Positions 50,155-59,967 are shown, counted from the stretch's first letter. The stretch: 64,000 nt of DNA from Pseudomonas farsensis (GCF_014268805.2 NZ_JABWRF020000003.1:462501-526500), one strand, 5' to 3'. The notes: generated from the letters alone by a model not told the origin. Numbers and translations: made by a program.

Positions 50155-50865
50155 TCAGTTACCCTTGACCGCCTTGCCATCAACCGTGCCGTCCTGCAGC
50201 ACGATTACATACTCTTTGCCGTCAGTCTCAACCTGACGCAGCTGCACCAGCAGGTAATCCCAATCCTTGGCGAACCAAAGCTCGGTCACGCGCTTGCTCT
50301 GGCTAGGATCGCGCACGCGCTCCACCTTGATGGCCTCGACCTGGCCGGTCTTGGTCGCAACCTTTTCGGTGCCCAGCACGCGGAAGTCGTAGGTATCGAT
50401 CTCGTCGCCATCGACCACCTGGTAGCTCATGCTCTTCTTGCCCGCCGCTACATCATGCTGCAGCGCCAACTGATAAGAGGACTTGTCCAGCACGCCACGG
50501 TTCAGCGGCAGGTTCACCGCATCGCCACGGTCGCTGCCGGTGATCTTCTTGCTGGTCCAGTCGAAGTCCAGGTCAACTTTCTTGGCCTTGCCCAGCCCGC
50601 CGCGCTCGAAGTGGTACTTCTGCGGCAGCAGCGTGTCCTTGTCCATGCGCACGGTGCTTTGCTCGGTCAGGCTGGCGATCATCATCGAAGCCTTGAAGTT
50701 GAGCTCCCAGCTGCCATTGGCGTTTTCCACCAGGCTGCGCTCGGCGGTGCCGCTCATGGGCAACTGTTTCCAGTCTGCGGTGTAGCTGGCCTTGAAAGGC
50801 TTCAGATCGGCTGCCTGGAGCGGCAGGGCGAGCACGGCGAGAGCCATCAGCAGGGCACGACGCAT
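50155..50865 (-). CDS. DUF3108 family exported protein
   Basis: 236 residues. Signal peptide (about 1-18, ALLMALAVLALPLQAA), then a beta-rich secreted domain; the DWTSKKITG and ALQHDVAAGKKSMSYQVVDG parts are typical of DUF3108. It follows purN closely (8 bp) on the same strand. Role unknown, possibly cell envelope. Confidence 0.85.
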   Translation of the reverse strand: MRRALLMALAVLALPLQAADLKPFKASYTADWKQLPMSGTAERSLVENANGSWELNFKASMMIASLTEQSTVRMDKDTLLPQKYHFERGGLGKAKKVDLDFDWTSKKITGSDRGDAVNLPLNRGVLDKSSYQLALQHDVAAGKKSMSYQVVDGDEIDTYDFRVLGTEKVATKTGQVEAIKVERVRDPSQSKRVTELWFAKDWDYLLVQLRQVETDGKEYVIVLQDGTVDGKAVKGN

Positions 50866-50873
50866 AGTTTCTC

Positions 50874-51527
50874 CTAGGATCGAATCAAGTGGCCACTGGC
50901 CGCCAGCGGTTCGCCATCCAGTAACGCACCCTGATCAGTAAGGCGCAAGCGACCTTCAGCAAACCAGCGCACGGCCAGCGGGTAGATCTGGTGTTCCTGC
51001 AGGTGCACCCGCTGGGCGAGTGTCTGCGCGGTGTCATCGGTTGCAACCGGAACTACAGCCTGTACGACCAGAGGCCCGCCATCGAGTTCCTCGGTGACGA
51101 AGTGCACGCTGCAGCCATGCTCGGTATCGCCTGCCTCCAGCGCCCGTTGATGGGTGTGCAGGCCCTTGTACTTGGGCAGCAATGACGGGTGGATGTTGAG
51201 CAGACGCCCCTGGTAGTGGCGCACGAAGCCGCCACTTAGGATACGCATGAACCCCGCCAGTACCACCAGGTCCGGGCTGAAGCCGTCGATCAGCGCCATC
51301 AGCGCTGCATCGAAGGCTTCACGACCGGCAAAGCCTGCGTGTTCGAGCACCGCGGTGTCGATGCCGGCAGCTTTTGCGCGTTGCAGGCCGTAGGCATCGG
51401 CGCGGTTGGAAACCACCGCGCGGATGCGCACCGGGCTGTCACCTGCACTGGCGCTGTCGATCAGCGCCTGCAGGTTGCTGCCGGAACCCGACAGCAGCAC
51501 CACCACGTTACAGGTATTGCCAGGCAT
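50874..51527 (-). CDS. purN: phosphoribosylglycinamide formyltransferase
   Basis: 217 residues. Formyl transfer in purine synthesis. LLSGSGSNLQALI (about 11-23), catalytic region NIHPSLLPKYKGLHTH (Asn/His about 107-122) and Asp in the TEELDGGPLV segment. Its ATG overlaps the purM stop (TGATG). A longer in-frame start is not plausible. Confidence 0.96.
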   Translation of the reverse strand: MPGNTCNVVVLLSGSGSNLQALIDSASAGDSPVRIRAVVSNRADAYGLQRAKAAGIDTAVLEHAGFAGREAFDAALMALIDGFSPDLVVLAGFMRILSGGFVRHYQGRLLNIHPSLLPKYKGLHTHQRALEAGDTEHGCSVHFVTEELDGGPLVVQAVVPVATDDTAQTLAQRVHLQEHQIYPLAVRWFAEGRLRLTDQGALLDGEPLAASGHLIRS

Positions 51528-52585
51528 CAGTGCGCCTTGAGGTTTTGCAGCTCGACCTGGGCGGCGCCTTCGGCGGCAACGCCGATGCTGCCGATGACCC
51601 AAGGCTGCTCGCCGGCGGCGCGCAGGACGTTCAGGGCGTTGTCGACCTGGTCCTGGGCAACGCAGATGACCATGCCGACGCCGCAGTTCAGGACGCGGTG
51701 CATTTCGTGCTCGTCGACGTTGCCTTTTTGCTGCAGGAAGTCGAACACTGCCGGGCGCTGCCAGCTGGCCACGTCAACCACGGCCTGGGCGCCTTTTGGC
51801 AGCACGCGCGGGATGTTGTCGAGCAGGCCACCACCGGTGATGTGGGCCATGGCCTTGACTGCGCCGGTCTGCTTGATCAGTTGCAGCAGTGGCTTGACGT
51901 AAATACGGGTTGGCGCCATCAGCAGGTCGGCCAGCGGCTGGCCGTCGAGTTGGGTGTTCTCGATATCGGTGCCGGACACTTCGAGGATCTTGCGGATCAG
52001 CGAGTAGCCGTTGGAGTGCGGGCCGGAGGAGGGCAGGGCGATCAGGGCGTCGCCGGCGGCTACTTTGGAGCCGTCGATGATTTCCGACTTTTCCACCACG
52101 CCGACGCAGAAGCCGGCCAGGTCGTAGTCTTCGCCTTCGTACATGCCAGGCATTTCGGCGGTTTCACCACCGACCAGCGAGCAGCCGGCCAGTTCGCAAC
52201 CTGCGCCAATGCCGGTGACCACAGTGGCGGCCACGTCGACGTTGAGCTTGCCAGTGGCGTAGTAGTCGAGGAAGAACAGCGGCTCGGCGCCGCACACCAC
52301 CAGGTCGTTGACGCACATGGCGACCAGGTCCTGGCCGATGCTGTCGTGCTTGTTCAGGTTCAGCGCCAGGCGCAGCTTGGTGCCAACGCCGTCGGTGCCG
52401 GAAACCAGGACCGGTTGCTTGTAGCCGGCCGGGATCTCGCAGAGGGCGCCGAAGCCGCCCAGGCCACCCATGACTTCAGGGCGTGCGGTGCGCTTGGCGA
52501 CGCCCTTGATGCGTTCGACCAGTGCTTCGCCGGCGTCGATGTCTACACCGGCGTCTTTGTAGCTCAGGGAGGGTTGCTTGCTCAT
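51527..52585 (-). CDS. purM: phosphoribosylaminoimidazole synthetase
   Basis: 352 residues. Makes AIR from FGAM. VSGTDGVGTKLRLAL (about 62-76) and the aligned GGGLLDNIPRVLP (about 251-263) are family signatures. Promoter side faces the DUF2066 gene; the 340-bp divergent gap 52586-52924 shows no gene. A TTGCGC … TATAAG pair near 52775-52810 may be the promoter on the plus strand. Confidence 0.96.
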   Translation of the reverse strand: MSKQPSLSYKDAGVDIDAGEALVERIKGVAKRTARPEVMGGLGGFGALCEIPAGYKQPVLVSGTDGVGTKLRLALNLNKHDSIGQDLVAMCVNDLVVCGAEPLFFLDYYATGKLNVDVAATVVTGIGAGCELAGCSLVGGETAEMPGMYEGEDYDLAGFCVGVVEKSEIIDGSKVAAGDALIALPSSGPHSNGYSLIRKILEVSGTDIENTQLDGQPLADLLMAPTRIYVKPLLQLIKQTGAVKAMAHITGGGLLDNIPRVLPKGAQAVVDVASWQRPAVFDFLQQKGNVDEHEMHRVLNCGVGMVICVAQDQVDNALNVLRAAGEQPWVIGSIGVAAEGAAQVELQNLKAH

Positions 52586-52924
52586 TGATCCAGGCCTTTA
52601 AGAGGGAGGGATTCAGAAAAACGACCGTGACGGCCAATGCCGGCTGTGTAAGCGGCGGCTGCCTGTACGTCACTGGTCTGCGAAGGCGCGCGATTTTATC
52701 AGGGTTACCCCAAGGCGGCCATCCTCAGGCCGACGGGCAGGGTGCAAATCTGCTGAAAAAAGCGCTTTCACCTTGCGCGACTGGTTGCCGCGCCAGTGCC
52801 TGTATAAGGTATAGGCATGGCAACCCGCACAAACACCGGCTGCGGCGCAGCATTCAGCCCGGCGGTGTGGTCACAGCCCACAGTGAAAGTGTGTTGCCCC
52901 CGGTTATCTGGACAGGAATTCCCC

Positions 52925-53974
52925 ATGCGTCTGCTCAATCATTTCGCCGCCGGTTGCCTGGCACTGGTCTGCATCAGCGCCCAGGCCGAAACCGTCTCAG
53001 GCCTGTATCAGGTGCGCGAGCCGCTTGCCGGCCAAGGCAGCGAAGCCCGCGCCGAAGCCACCAGCAAAGCCTTCGATACCCTGGTGCTGCGCCTGACCGG
53101 CGACCCCAAGGCGCCGCAAAGCCAGGCGCTGGCCGGCCTGCGCAAAGACCCGCAGCAAATCGTCAACCAGGTGGGCAGCGAGGCAGGGCCGCCCGAGTCG
53201 GTACTGGTCGAGTTCGACCCTGGCAGTACCGAGCGCGCCCTGCGCAAGGCGGGCCTGGCGCTGTGGGGCAGCAACCGCCCGGCAATCATTGGCTGGTGGT
53301 TGAACGACGGCATCGAGGGCAGCAACCTGGTCGGTGATGGCCAAAGCGCTGCCGAGCCGCTGCACCGCGCGGCCCAGCACCGTGGCCTGCCGCTGCGTTT
53401 GCCACTGGCCGACCTGCAGGAACAACTGGTGGCTGACGCCAAGCACATCGAAGGCAAAGACCCGACCGCGCTGCGCGAAGCCTCCGAGCGCTATGGCGCG
53501 GATGCGTTGCTGGCCGTGCACGCCCGTGAGGCCGACGGCAAGTGGCAGGGCAAATGGCAGCTTTGGCTGGGCGATGACCGCGAGCAAGGCACCGCCGAAG
53601 GCGCCGACCAGGCTGCTTTGGCCGATGCCGTGCTGCTGGCGGTGAGCAACCGCCTGGCGCCGCGTTATGTCACCCGGCCGGGGGCTAGCAGCGAACTGCT
53701 GGTGCAGGTCGAGGGCATGAACCTTGCGCACTATGCCGAACTCAGCCGGGTGCTTGAGCCTTACGGCGCCCGCTTGCAGATGGCCGAAGGCAGCACCCTG
53801 ACCTACGCCGTCAGCGGTAACCGTGAGCAATTGCGCGCGCAATTGGCACTGGCTCGCCTGCAAGAGGTGCCGGCCGAGCCCGCGGCGCCTGCCCAGGCCG
53901 CTCAAACCGAACCCGCTGCAAGCCCCCAGCCTGCTGCCCCTAAACCGTTCGACGGCATGCGTTTTCGTTGGTAA
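52925..53974 (+). CDS. DUF2066 family exported protein
   Basis: 349 residues. Signal peptide (about 1-21, ends CISAQA); the ATG at 52925 places it at the terminus, while an ATG 36 codons earlier would bury it. The mature region VSGLYQVREPL and the WWLNDG segment are typical of this family; a Pro/Ala-rich tail ends in FRW. Thirteen bases before the PerM-like gene, so probably one message. Function unknown. Confidence 0.85.
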   Translation: MRLLNHFAAGCLALVCISAQAETVSGLYQVREPLAGQGSEARAEATSKAFDTLVLRLTGDPKAPQSQALAGLRKDPQQIVNQVGSEAGPPESVLVEFDPGSTERALRKAGLALWGSNRPAIIGWWLNDGIEGSNLVGDGQSAAEPLHRAAQHRGLPLRLPLADLQEQLVADAKHIEGKDPTALREASERYGADALLAVHAREADGKWQGKWQLWLGDDREQGTAEGADQAALADAVLLAVSNRLAPRYVTRPGASSELLVQVEGMNLAHYAELSRVLEPYGARLQMAEGSTLTYAVSGNREQLRAQLALARLQEVPAEPAAPAQAAQTEPAASPQPAAPKPFDGMRFRW

Positions 53975-53986
53975 GGGAGCTTTGCG

Positions 53987-55060
53987 ATGACTGACTTGCG
54001 TCGCTGGATCTGGCTTGGCGCAGCACTGCTGATTGCCCTGCTGCTGTACTTGCTGCACAACATTCTGTCGCCGTTCCTGGTGGGTATCCTGCTGGCTTAC
54101 CTGGCCGACCCGCTGGTCGATCGCCTTGAGCGCATGGGACTGTCGCGCACTTGGGGCGTGGTGGTGGTGTTCAGCCTGTTCACGTTGATCTTCCTCGCGC
54201 TGTTGCTGGTGCTGATCCCGATGCTGGCCAAGCAACTGGTGCGCCTTTACGAACTGGCGCCGCAGATGCTCGACTGGCTGCAGCACGTCGCGCTGCCTTG
54301 GGTGCAAAGCCGCCTGGGCCTGGCCGACGGCTTCTGGAAGTTCGACAAGATCAAGGCCGCCATCGGCGAGCACATGGGCCAGACCACCGACATCGTCGGC
54401 GTGGTGCTGTCCCAGGCCACGGCTTCAGGCCTGGCGCTGATCGGCTGGGTGGCCAACCTGGTGCTGATCCCGGTGGTAGGCTTCTACCTGCTGCGCGACT
54501 GGGACCTGATGATGGCCAAGCTGCGCAGCCTGCTGCCGCGTCAGCACGAGCCGCAGGTGGTGGCGCTGGCCGGGGAGTGCCACGAAGTGCTGGGCGCCTT
54601 CGTGCGTGGCCAGTTGCTGGTGATGCTCGCCCTCGGCGTCATCTATTCATCCGGGCTGATGCTGGTGGGGCTGGAGTTGGGGCTGCTGATCGGCATGCTG
54701 GCCGGGCTTGCGGCGATTGTCCCGTACATGGGCTTCATTATTGGTATCGGCGCGGCAATCATTGCCGGTTTGTTCCAGTTCGGTGGCGAGCCTTACCCGA
54801 TGCTGGCCATCGTCGCGGTCTTCATGGTCGGCCAGGCCCTTGAGGGCATGGTGCTGACGCCGCTGTTGGTGGGTGACCGTATCGGCCTGCATCCGGTTGC
54901 GGTGATTTTCGCCATCCTTGCCGGCGGCGAGTTGTTCGGCTTTACCGGCGTGTTGCTGGCCCTGCCGGTGGCGGCAGTGATCATGGTGCTGCTGCGCCAT
55001 GTGCACAGCCTGTATAAAGAGTCGGACATGTATGCCGGGGAAATCGACCCCGATCTCTGA
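53987..55060 (+). CDS. AI-2E family (PerM-like) transporter
   Basis: 357 residues, about eight membrane helices, e.g. IWLGAALLIALLLYLLHNIL at the start and GFTGVLLALPVAAVIMVLL near the end. The pattern PxGG and the late GLHPVAVIFAILAGGELFG motif are family markers. Named after AI-2 export, but members may be ion exchangers, so the substrate is open. Confidence 0.9.
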   Translation: MTDLRRWIWLGAALLIALLLYLLHNILSPFLVGILLAYLADPLVDRLERMGLSRTWGVVVVFSLFTLIFLALLLVLIPMLAKQLVRLYELAPQMLDWLQHVALPWVQSRLGLADGFWKFDKIKAAIGEHMGQTTDIVGVVLSQATASGLALIGWVANLVLIPVVGFYLLRDWDLMMAKLRSLLPRQHEPQVVALAGECHEVLGAFVRGQLLVMLALGVIYSSGLMLVGLELGLLIGMLAGLAAIVPYMGFIIGIGAAIIAGLFQFGGEPYPMLAIVAVFMVGQALEGMVLTPLLVGDRIGLHPVAVIFAILAGGELFGFTGVLLALPVAAVIMVLLRHVHSLYKESDMYAGEIDPDL

Positions 55061-55067
55061 CCTGGCC

Positions 55068-55107
55068 AAGCAGTTGCGCTGCTTTTGCAGCGCAACTGCT
55101 TGATTTT
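55068..55107 (+). terminator. terminator after the PerM-like gene
   Basis: aagcagttgcgct / agcgcaactgctt, a 13-bp perfect stem, then gattttgtt. Confidence 0.88.
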
Positions 55108-55211
55108 GTTCGTGCTCCGGCGTTGGCCGATTGTGCCGCCCGCGCTGCGGGTATAGACTTTGCACACTCTTCACCATAGGGCCTCTGTGGTCGCTGCGAC
55201 CACCCGCGAGC

Positions 55212-55916
55212 ATGAAACCGATCCAGTTGCCCCTGGGTGTGCGTCTGCGTGATGACGCCACCTTCATCAACTACTACCCAGGCGCCAATGCAGCTGCATT
55301 GGGCTATGTCGAGCGTTTGTGCGAAGCCGACGCGGGTTGGACCGAGAGCCTCATCTACCTGTGGGGCAAGCAGGGCGTGGGCCGCACCCACCTGCTGCAG
55401 GCCGCGACCCAACGTTTCCAGCAGCTCGGCGAACCCGCCGTGTATTTGCCGTTGGCCCAGTTGCTCGACCGTGGCGTCGAGCTGCTCGACCACCTCGAAC
55501 AATACGAACTGGTGTGCATCGACGACCTCCATGTAATCGCTGGCAAGGCGGATTGGGAAGAGGCGATGTTCCACCTGTTCAACCGCCTGCGCGACAGCGG
55601 CAGGCGCCTGTTGCTGGCGGCCTCCAGCTCCCCGCGTGAGCTGCCTATCAAGCTTGCCGACCTCAAGTCGCGGCTAACCCTGGCGCTGATTTTCCAAATG
55701 CGCGCCATGTCCGATGAAGAAAAGCTCCGTGCCCTGCAATTGCGCGCCTCGCGCCGTGGCCTGCACCTGACCGACGAGGTCGGCCACTTCATCCTGACCC
55801 GCGGCACGCGCAGCATGAGCGCACTGTTTGACCTGCTCGAACGTCTCGACCAAGCTTCCCTGCAAGCCCAGCGCAAGCTGACCATCCCCTTCCTCAAGGA
55901 AACCCTTGGCTGGTAA
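55212..55916 (+). CDS. hda: DnaA inactivator Hda
   Basis: 234 residues. DnaA-paralogous AAA+ protein acting with the sliding clamp to hydrolyse DnaA-ATP. The N-terminal clamp-binding motif is QLPLGVRL (about 5-12). Walker A is replaced by GKQGVGRTHL (about 53-62), Walker B is CIDDLH (about 101-106) and the sensor 2 region lies near 200. Start ATG chosen at MKPIQLPLG. The overlapping upstream frame is not plausible. Confidence 0.95.
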   Translation: MKPIQLPLGVRLRDDATFINYYPGANAAALGYVERLCEADAGWTESLIYLWGKQGVGRTHLLQAATQRFQQLGEPAVYLPLAQLLDRGVELLDHLEQYELVCIDDLHVIAGKADWEEAMFHLFNRLRDSGRRLLLAASSSPRELPIKLADLKSRLTLALIFQMRAMSDEEKLRALQLRASRRGLHLTDEVGHFILTRGTRSMSALFDLLERLDQASLQAQRKLTIPFLKETLGW

Positions 55917-56043
55917 GCCCCTGAAAACACGGCGCCAGAGCGGAAAAACGTAAAAGTCACACATTTATCGATAATATTTGCAAATGGTTCCGATAGAGGG
56001 CATAGTTTCCCCCTTCTAAAGGACTACAGACACGGTCGTGCCC

Positions 56044-56679
56044 ATGCTGAAGCGCTTCGCACCCCTCGTGCCACTTGCACTTGTCACGGTATTGTTCGGT
56101 TGCGCCACCACTGGCCCAACCACCCCTTCGCAGCCGCAGCGCCCGGTTTCCGAGCAATCGGTTCAAGCCAAGCCATCCACCTCTTCCGTATTCACCGAAG
56201 AAGAGCTGGCCAGCGAAGAAGACCTCAACACCTTCTCCAGCAGCAAGCCTTACCAGATGCCAGTGCTGGCAGACAGCATTCTTGAGCGCGGTATGTCGCT
56301 GATCGGCACCCGCTACCAGTTTGGCGGTACTTCGGCCAAGTCGGGCTTCGATTGCAGCGGTTTCATTGGCTATCTGTTCCGCGAAGAAGCCGGCATGAAC
56401 CTGCCACGCTCTACCCGCGAAATGATCAACGTCAATGCCCCGAAGGTTGCGCGCAACAAGCTCAAGCCGGGCGACTTGCTGTTCTTCAGCACCAATGGCC
56501 GTGGCCGCGTGAGCCACGCCGGCATCTACCTGGGTGACAACCAGTTCATCCACTCCAGCAGCCGCCGCAGCGGTGGCGTACGTATCGACAGCCTTGGCGA
56601 TCGCTACTGGAGCAAGACGTTCATCGAAGCCAAACGCGCCCTGGCCATGGCCCCGAGCACCACGCTCTCGCGCAATTGA
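56044..56679 (+). CDS. NlpC/P60 peptidase lipoprotein (first of two)
   Basis: 211 residues. Lipobox LFGC (about 17-20). NlpC/P60 fold with catalytic Cys in GFDCSGFIGYLF (about 104), His in VSHAGIYLG (about 157) and a third polar residue in HSSSRRSGG. A cell-wall endopeptidase, splitting the stem peptide; the linker (about 25-80) is Ser/Pro rich. GTG two codons earlier is an alternative start. Confidence 0.92.
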   Translation: MLKRFAPLVPLALVTVLFGCATTGPTTPSQPQRPVSEQSVQAKPSTSSVFTEEELASEEDLNTFSSSKPYQMPVLADSILERGMSLIGTRYQFGGTSAKSGFDCSGFIGYLFREEAGMNLPRSTREMINVNAPKVARNKLKPGDLLFFSTNGRGRVSHAGIYLGDNQFIHSSSRRSGGVRIDSLGDRYWSKTFIEAKRALAMAPSTTLSRN

Positions 56680-56705
56680 TTTGATATCAAAATGATGTAA
56701 TCTGC

Positions 56706-56738
56706 CACGGCGGCGCAGCTGAAAAGCTCGCCGCCGTG
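56706..56738 (+). terminator. hairpin after the first NlpC/P60 gene
   Basis: cacggcggcg / cgccgccgtg perfect stem, no clear T run. Possibly an attenuating hairpin between the two lipoprotein genes. Confidence 0.5.
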
Positions 56739-56825
56739 TGCGTTTACAGAAAACGTCTAATCTAATTTCTCAACTCTTTTAATCTTCGGCTACGGCCGGA
56801 GCCTCCCTGACAGGAAGTTCCTCTC

Positions 56826-57356
56826 ATGGCGATGTTGGCGCGTTTCGCATTGCTCTCGGCGGTGGCCCTGCTCGCGGCCTGTTCCAGCCGTGCTCCGGCC
56901 CCGGCGCCGGTCTACCCAACCGTTACCTTCAATCAGCAGCCTGCTTCGCCGGCCGCCGAAGATGTGTTGTTCCGCGCCATCGGCCTGGTTGGCACGCCGT
57001 ACCGCTGGGGTGGCAACACGCCGGACTCAGGTTTTGATTGCAGCGGCCTGATCGGTTATGTGTACCGCGATGCAGCCGGTATCAGCCTGCCGCGGACCAC
57101 CCGCGACATGATCGTCATGCGTGCCCCCAATGTCGACATCAATGCCCTGCAGTCGGGCGACCTGGTGTTCTTTGCCACCAATGGCGGGGCGCAGGTCAGC
57201 CATGCGGGTATCTATGTGGGGGAGGGGCGCTTTGTGCATGCCCCGTCCACCGGTGGCACGGTGCGCCTGGACTACCTGTCCAACAGCTACTGGGCCAAGG
57301 CCTACCTGCAGGCCAAGCGGGTATTGGCCCCAGGCCATCTGGCGCAGAATCCTTAG
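56826..57356 (+). CDS. NlpC/P60 peptidase lipoprotein (second)
   Basis: 176 residues. Lipobox LLAAC (about 15-19), Cys in GFDCSGLIGYVY (about 72), His in VSHAGIYVG (about 125), His/Asn in HAPSTGG. Paralogue of the preceding gene without its linker, 150 bp downstream. Ribosome site AGGAAG precedes the ATG. Confidence 0.92.
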   Translation: MAMLARFALLSAVALLAACSSRAPAPAPVYPTVTFNQQPASPAAEDVLFRAIGLVGTPYRWGGNTPDSGFDCSGLIGYVYRDAAGISLPRTTRDMIVMRAPNVDINALQSGDLVFFATNGGAQVSHAGIYVGEGRFVHAPSTGGTVRLDYLSNSYWAKAYLQAKRVLAPGHLAQNP

Positions 57357-57427
57357 CGGCTTTATCTACCGCACATCCAGCTGCTATCAGCCGACCATGG
57401 GCGCTTCTTCAATAGAGAGGCGGCCCC

Positions 57428-59962
57428 ATGGACTCCATCGAACAAACCTTGCAGCACAATCTGGCAGTGCTCGGCACCGGCCGTGAACTTACGCGTATGG
57501 CGCAGCGCCTGCTGCACGCCTACCCAGACCCCGGCCAGCTAGCAATCAGCGAGGCTGCGCGCATTCTGCGCAAGCACACCGGCAAGGACCTCGACCCGCA
57601 ATCGGTCTGGTGGCACCAGTTCAGCGGAGCTAGCAGCAGTGGCCGCAGCTTCACCGGTTGGGCGCACAACCAGGCGCCGACACGCTCCATGCGCTTTCCT
57701 GAGCTGATGATCGAACGCTTCGAGCCTGCATTTCAGGAGGCGTCCGATGAGCTGAGCGTCTACAGCGGCTTCTATCGGCAAGGCCCCCGCGCCAGCCGCT
57801 TTGACGAACTTAATGAAGTGGCGGTGCTGCCGCGCGATGTACAGGCCGACTTCTGGGCGCTGAACTTTGCCCAGGCGTATCGCCAGCAGGTCGACGCCTT
57901 TTGGGCCGAGCAAGCGGACCACTTTGCAGTGCTGGCCAAGGTCAACTTGCTAGGCCAGTGCGTGGTTGCCCAACGCGAAGGGCGTATCAGCCCTGAAGAT
58001 ACGCAGCAGTTGCGCACCTGGTTGGGCTTGAGCGATGCGCAACTCACCCTTGCGCAGTTGCGTGAGCAGGCCGTGGCGGACGGCGCGTTAGCCGAAGCCT
58101 ACGAGCTGGGAGCGGTCTCAGGTGCCTGCCTTTATGTATTGCAGGGCGCTGGCAGTGGTGTCTTGCTGTACTTGCCGTGGGCCGAGCAGCCCTTGCAGGC
58201 TTTTGCTTCCCTGCAGGCAGTGGCGCAGTGGCTACGGGAACAGTTGGCAAACACTGAGCAGGTGGCGCGGTTCAAGCGCGGCCTGGTAGCCGACCCCCAT
58301 GACGCGGCTTCGCTGCAAGCGGTGGGCGATGCGTTGGCGGCGCTAGGTGCCAGTGACAGCGACGAAGCTGCACTGGTTTTGCTGGAAGGTGCCCGCAAGC
58401 CGGTTGGCCCTTCATTCTTTGCTTTCGTTACCGAGCAGGCGCGTAACCAGATGCAGAGCAGTGCCGCACGCATGACTGACAACAGTCAGTTGCGCAAGGC
58501 CATGTGGCGCGGCTATCTCGGCGCTTTCCTGCAGGTCTTTGGTGGCTTTGTGCCGATGGGCTGGCCAGTGTCGCTGGGGTTGCTCGGCGTGACCCTTGCA
58601 AAGCTTGGCCTGGATATCGATGCCGCCGTGCATGCGGGCAGCGCCCAGCAACGCCAGGCGGCAATGCGTGCGGCGATTCTGGATTCAGTGTTCGCCGCAC
58701 TGAGCATGGTCGATGTGGGCGCAGGCAGTAGCATGGCGCTGCTTTCGTACCAGACGCCTTTTCACGAACTGCAAGCGTCGCTGGCCGATTGGGAGGTGGT
58801 TGAGGCGCCCTCGGCCGGTCTCGATGGCATCGAGGCCAATGAAGTGCTGGATGCAAAGCCGCTAGGGCAGGGCCGCTTGGAAGGGGTGCGCATGGGCACC
58901 GACGGCAGTTGCTGGATCGAGCTGGAAGGTGTTCCCTATCGCGTGCGCTATAGCCCGGAGACATCGAGCTGGCTGATCGTGCCTGCCGACAATCCGTTTG
59001 CGTTCGGGCCCCTGCGCCCGGTGCGGCTCAATGCTGAGGGGGAATGGGAGTTGCTGGCACCGCCACGTCTGGCCGGTGGCGCGCCAACCGGCAACCTGGC
59101 CAGCGAGCCTTCAGCGTTCTGGGACGAGTACATGCGCCCGGATGCGCTGCGCGAGCGCACCCTCTCGGACAACGCCCGGGCGCGGCAGGAGGCGTTGCTG
59201 GGCGACCAGGATATCCCTGAACTCGATGATGAAGACGACCCGCAAGTGGACGACAACGGTTTCGATTATGTCGATGACGGCGGCACGCCGGCCTACACCT
59301 ATCAGCAGGACGGCCGCTACAAGAATCACCTGATCCTGATGTACACCGAGGAAGATTCGCAGATCCACCGCTTCCTGCGCGAAGGCGTGCGCGATTTCCC
59401 CTACGGCGATGAAGTGGACTACGTGACCAAGCTCGCTGATGATCTGGAGCGTCTGCCGAAAAACAGCGATGTGCCGCTATATCGCGGCGGCCATGGCCTG
59501 CGCAGCACCAGCGGTACGCACTTCCGTAACGGGCAGTTCAATGTGGGCGATGTGCTGGTCAATACCGACCTGACCTCGTTTACCGAAAACCCGTATGTGG
59601 TGCGCCAGTTCGCCGCCGACAACAACCTCAAGACTGCCAGCGGCGTTGAGGGCGTTTTCGATGACACCTCCGTGGTATTCGAGTTGCCAGCAGGCAGCTA
59701 TCGCAATGGCACGCCGGTCAGCGCGTTTTCAGGCCATGCCAACGAGGCCGAAACGCTGTTCGTGCCGGGCTCGTACTTTCGCATCGATTCGCTGCGCGAG
59801 ATCCGCGGCGCCGAGTACCACTTCGTCAATGTGCGGTTAAGTGAGGTGGCCGCCCCCGCGTCCGGGCCGGTTTATGACCTGCGCACCGGCCAGCTGTTCG
59901 ACCGCGCCGCCTACGCAGCGCGCCTGAATGATGCAGGCTTGGTCGAGCGCTTCTTCGGCTGA
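57428..59962 (+). CDS. dermonecrotic-toxin-like protein with C-terminal ADP-ribosyltransferase domain
   Basis: 844 residues, no Sec signal. Regions: about 1-330 Trp/Tyr-rich soluble part (GTGRELTRMAQRLLHAYPDP … WWHQFSG … FTGW), which resembles the N-terminal domain of Pseudomonas 'dermonecrotic toxin' proteins; about 359-430 a hydrophobic stretch (GAFLQVFGGFVPMGWPVSLG); about 470-565 a beta-rich SWIELEGVPYRVRYS-type module; an acidic Asp-rich linker about 600-630 (ELDDEDDPQVDDN); and about 680-825 an ADP-ribosyltransferase-like end. In that end Arg686 (PLYRGG), Ser717 (LTSFTENPYVVRQFA) and Glu773/Glu775 (NEAETLFVPGSYF) fit the R-S-ExE triad. The start follows GAGAGGCGG. Secretion route and target are unknown. 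Confidence 0.75.
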   Translation: MDSIEQTLQHNLAVLGTGRELTRMAQRLLHAYPDPGQLAISEAARILRKHTGKDLDPQSVWWHQFSGASSSGRSFTGWAHNQAPTRSMRFPELMIERFEPAFQEASDELSVYSGFYRQGPRASRFDELNEVAVLPRDVQADFWALNFAQAYRQQVDAFWAEQADHFAVLAKVNLLGQCVVAQREGRISPEDTQQLRTWLGLSDAQLTLAQLREQAVADGALAEAYELGAVSGACLYVLQGAGSGVLLYLPWAEQPLQAFASLQAVAQWLREQLANTEQVARFKRGLVADPHDAASLQAVGDALAALGASDSDEAALVLLEGARKPVGPSFFAFVTEQARNQMQSSAARMTDNSQLRKAMWRGYLGAFLQVFGGFVPMGWPVSLGLLGVTLAKLGLDIDAAVHAGSAQQRQAAMRAAILDSVFAALSMVDVGAGSSMALLSYQTPFHELQASLADWEVVEAPSAGLDGIEANEVLDAKPLGQGRLEGVRMGTDGSCWIELEGVPYRVRYSPETSSWLIVPADNPFAFGPLRPVRLNAEGEWELLAPPRLAGGAPTGNLASEPSAFWDEYMRPDALRERTLSDNARARQEALLGDQDIPELDDEDDPQVDDNGFDYVDDGGTPAYTYQQDGRYKNHLILMYTEEDSQIHRFLREGVRDFPYGDEVDYVTKLADDLERLPKNSDVPLYRGGHGLRSTSGTHFRNGQFNVGDVLVNTDLTSFTENPYVVRQFAADNNLKTASGVEGVFDDTSVVFELPAGSYRNGTPVSAFSGHANEAETLFVPGSYFRIDSLREIRGAEYHFVNVRLSEVAAPASGPVYDLRTGQLFDRAAYAARLNDAGLVERFFG

Positions 59963-59967
59963 CCCGG

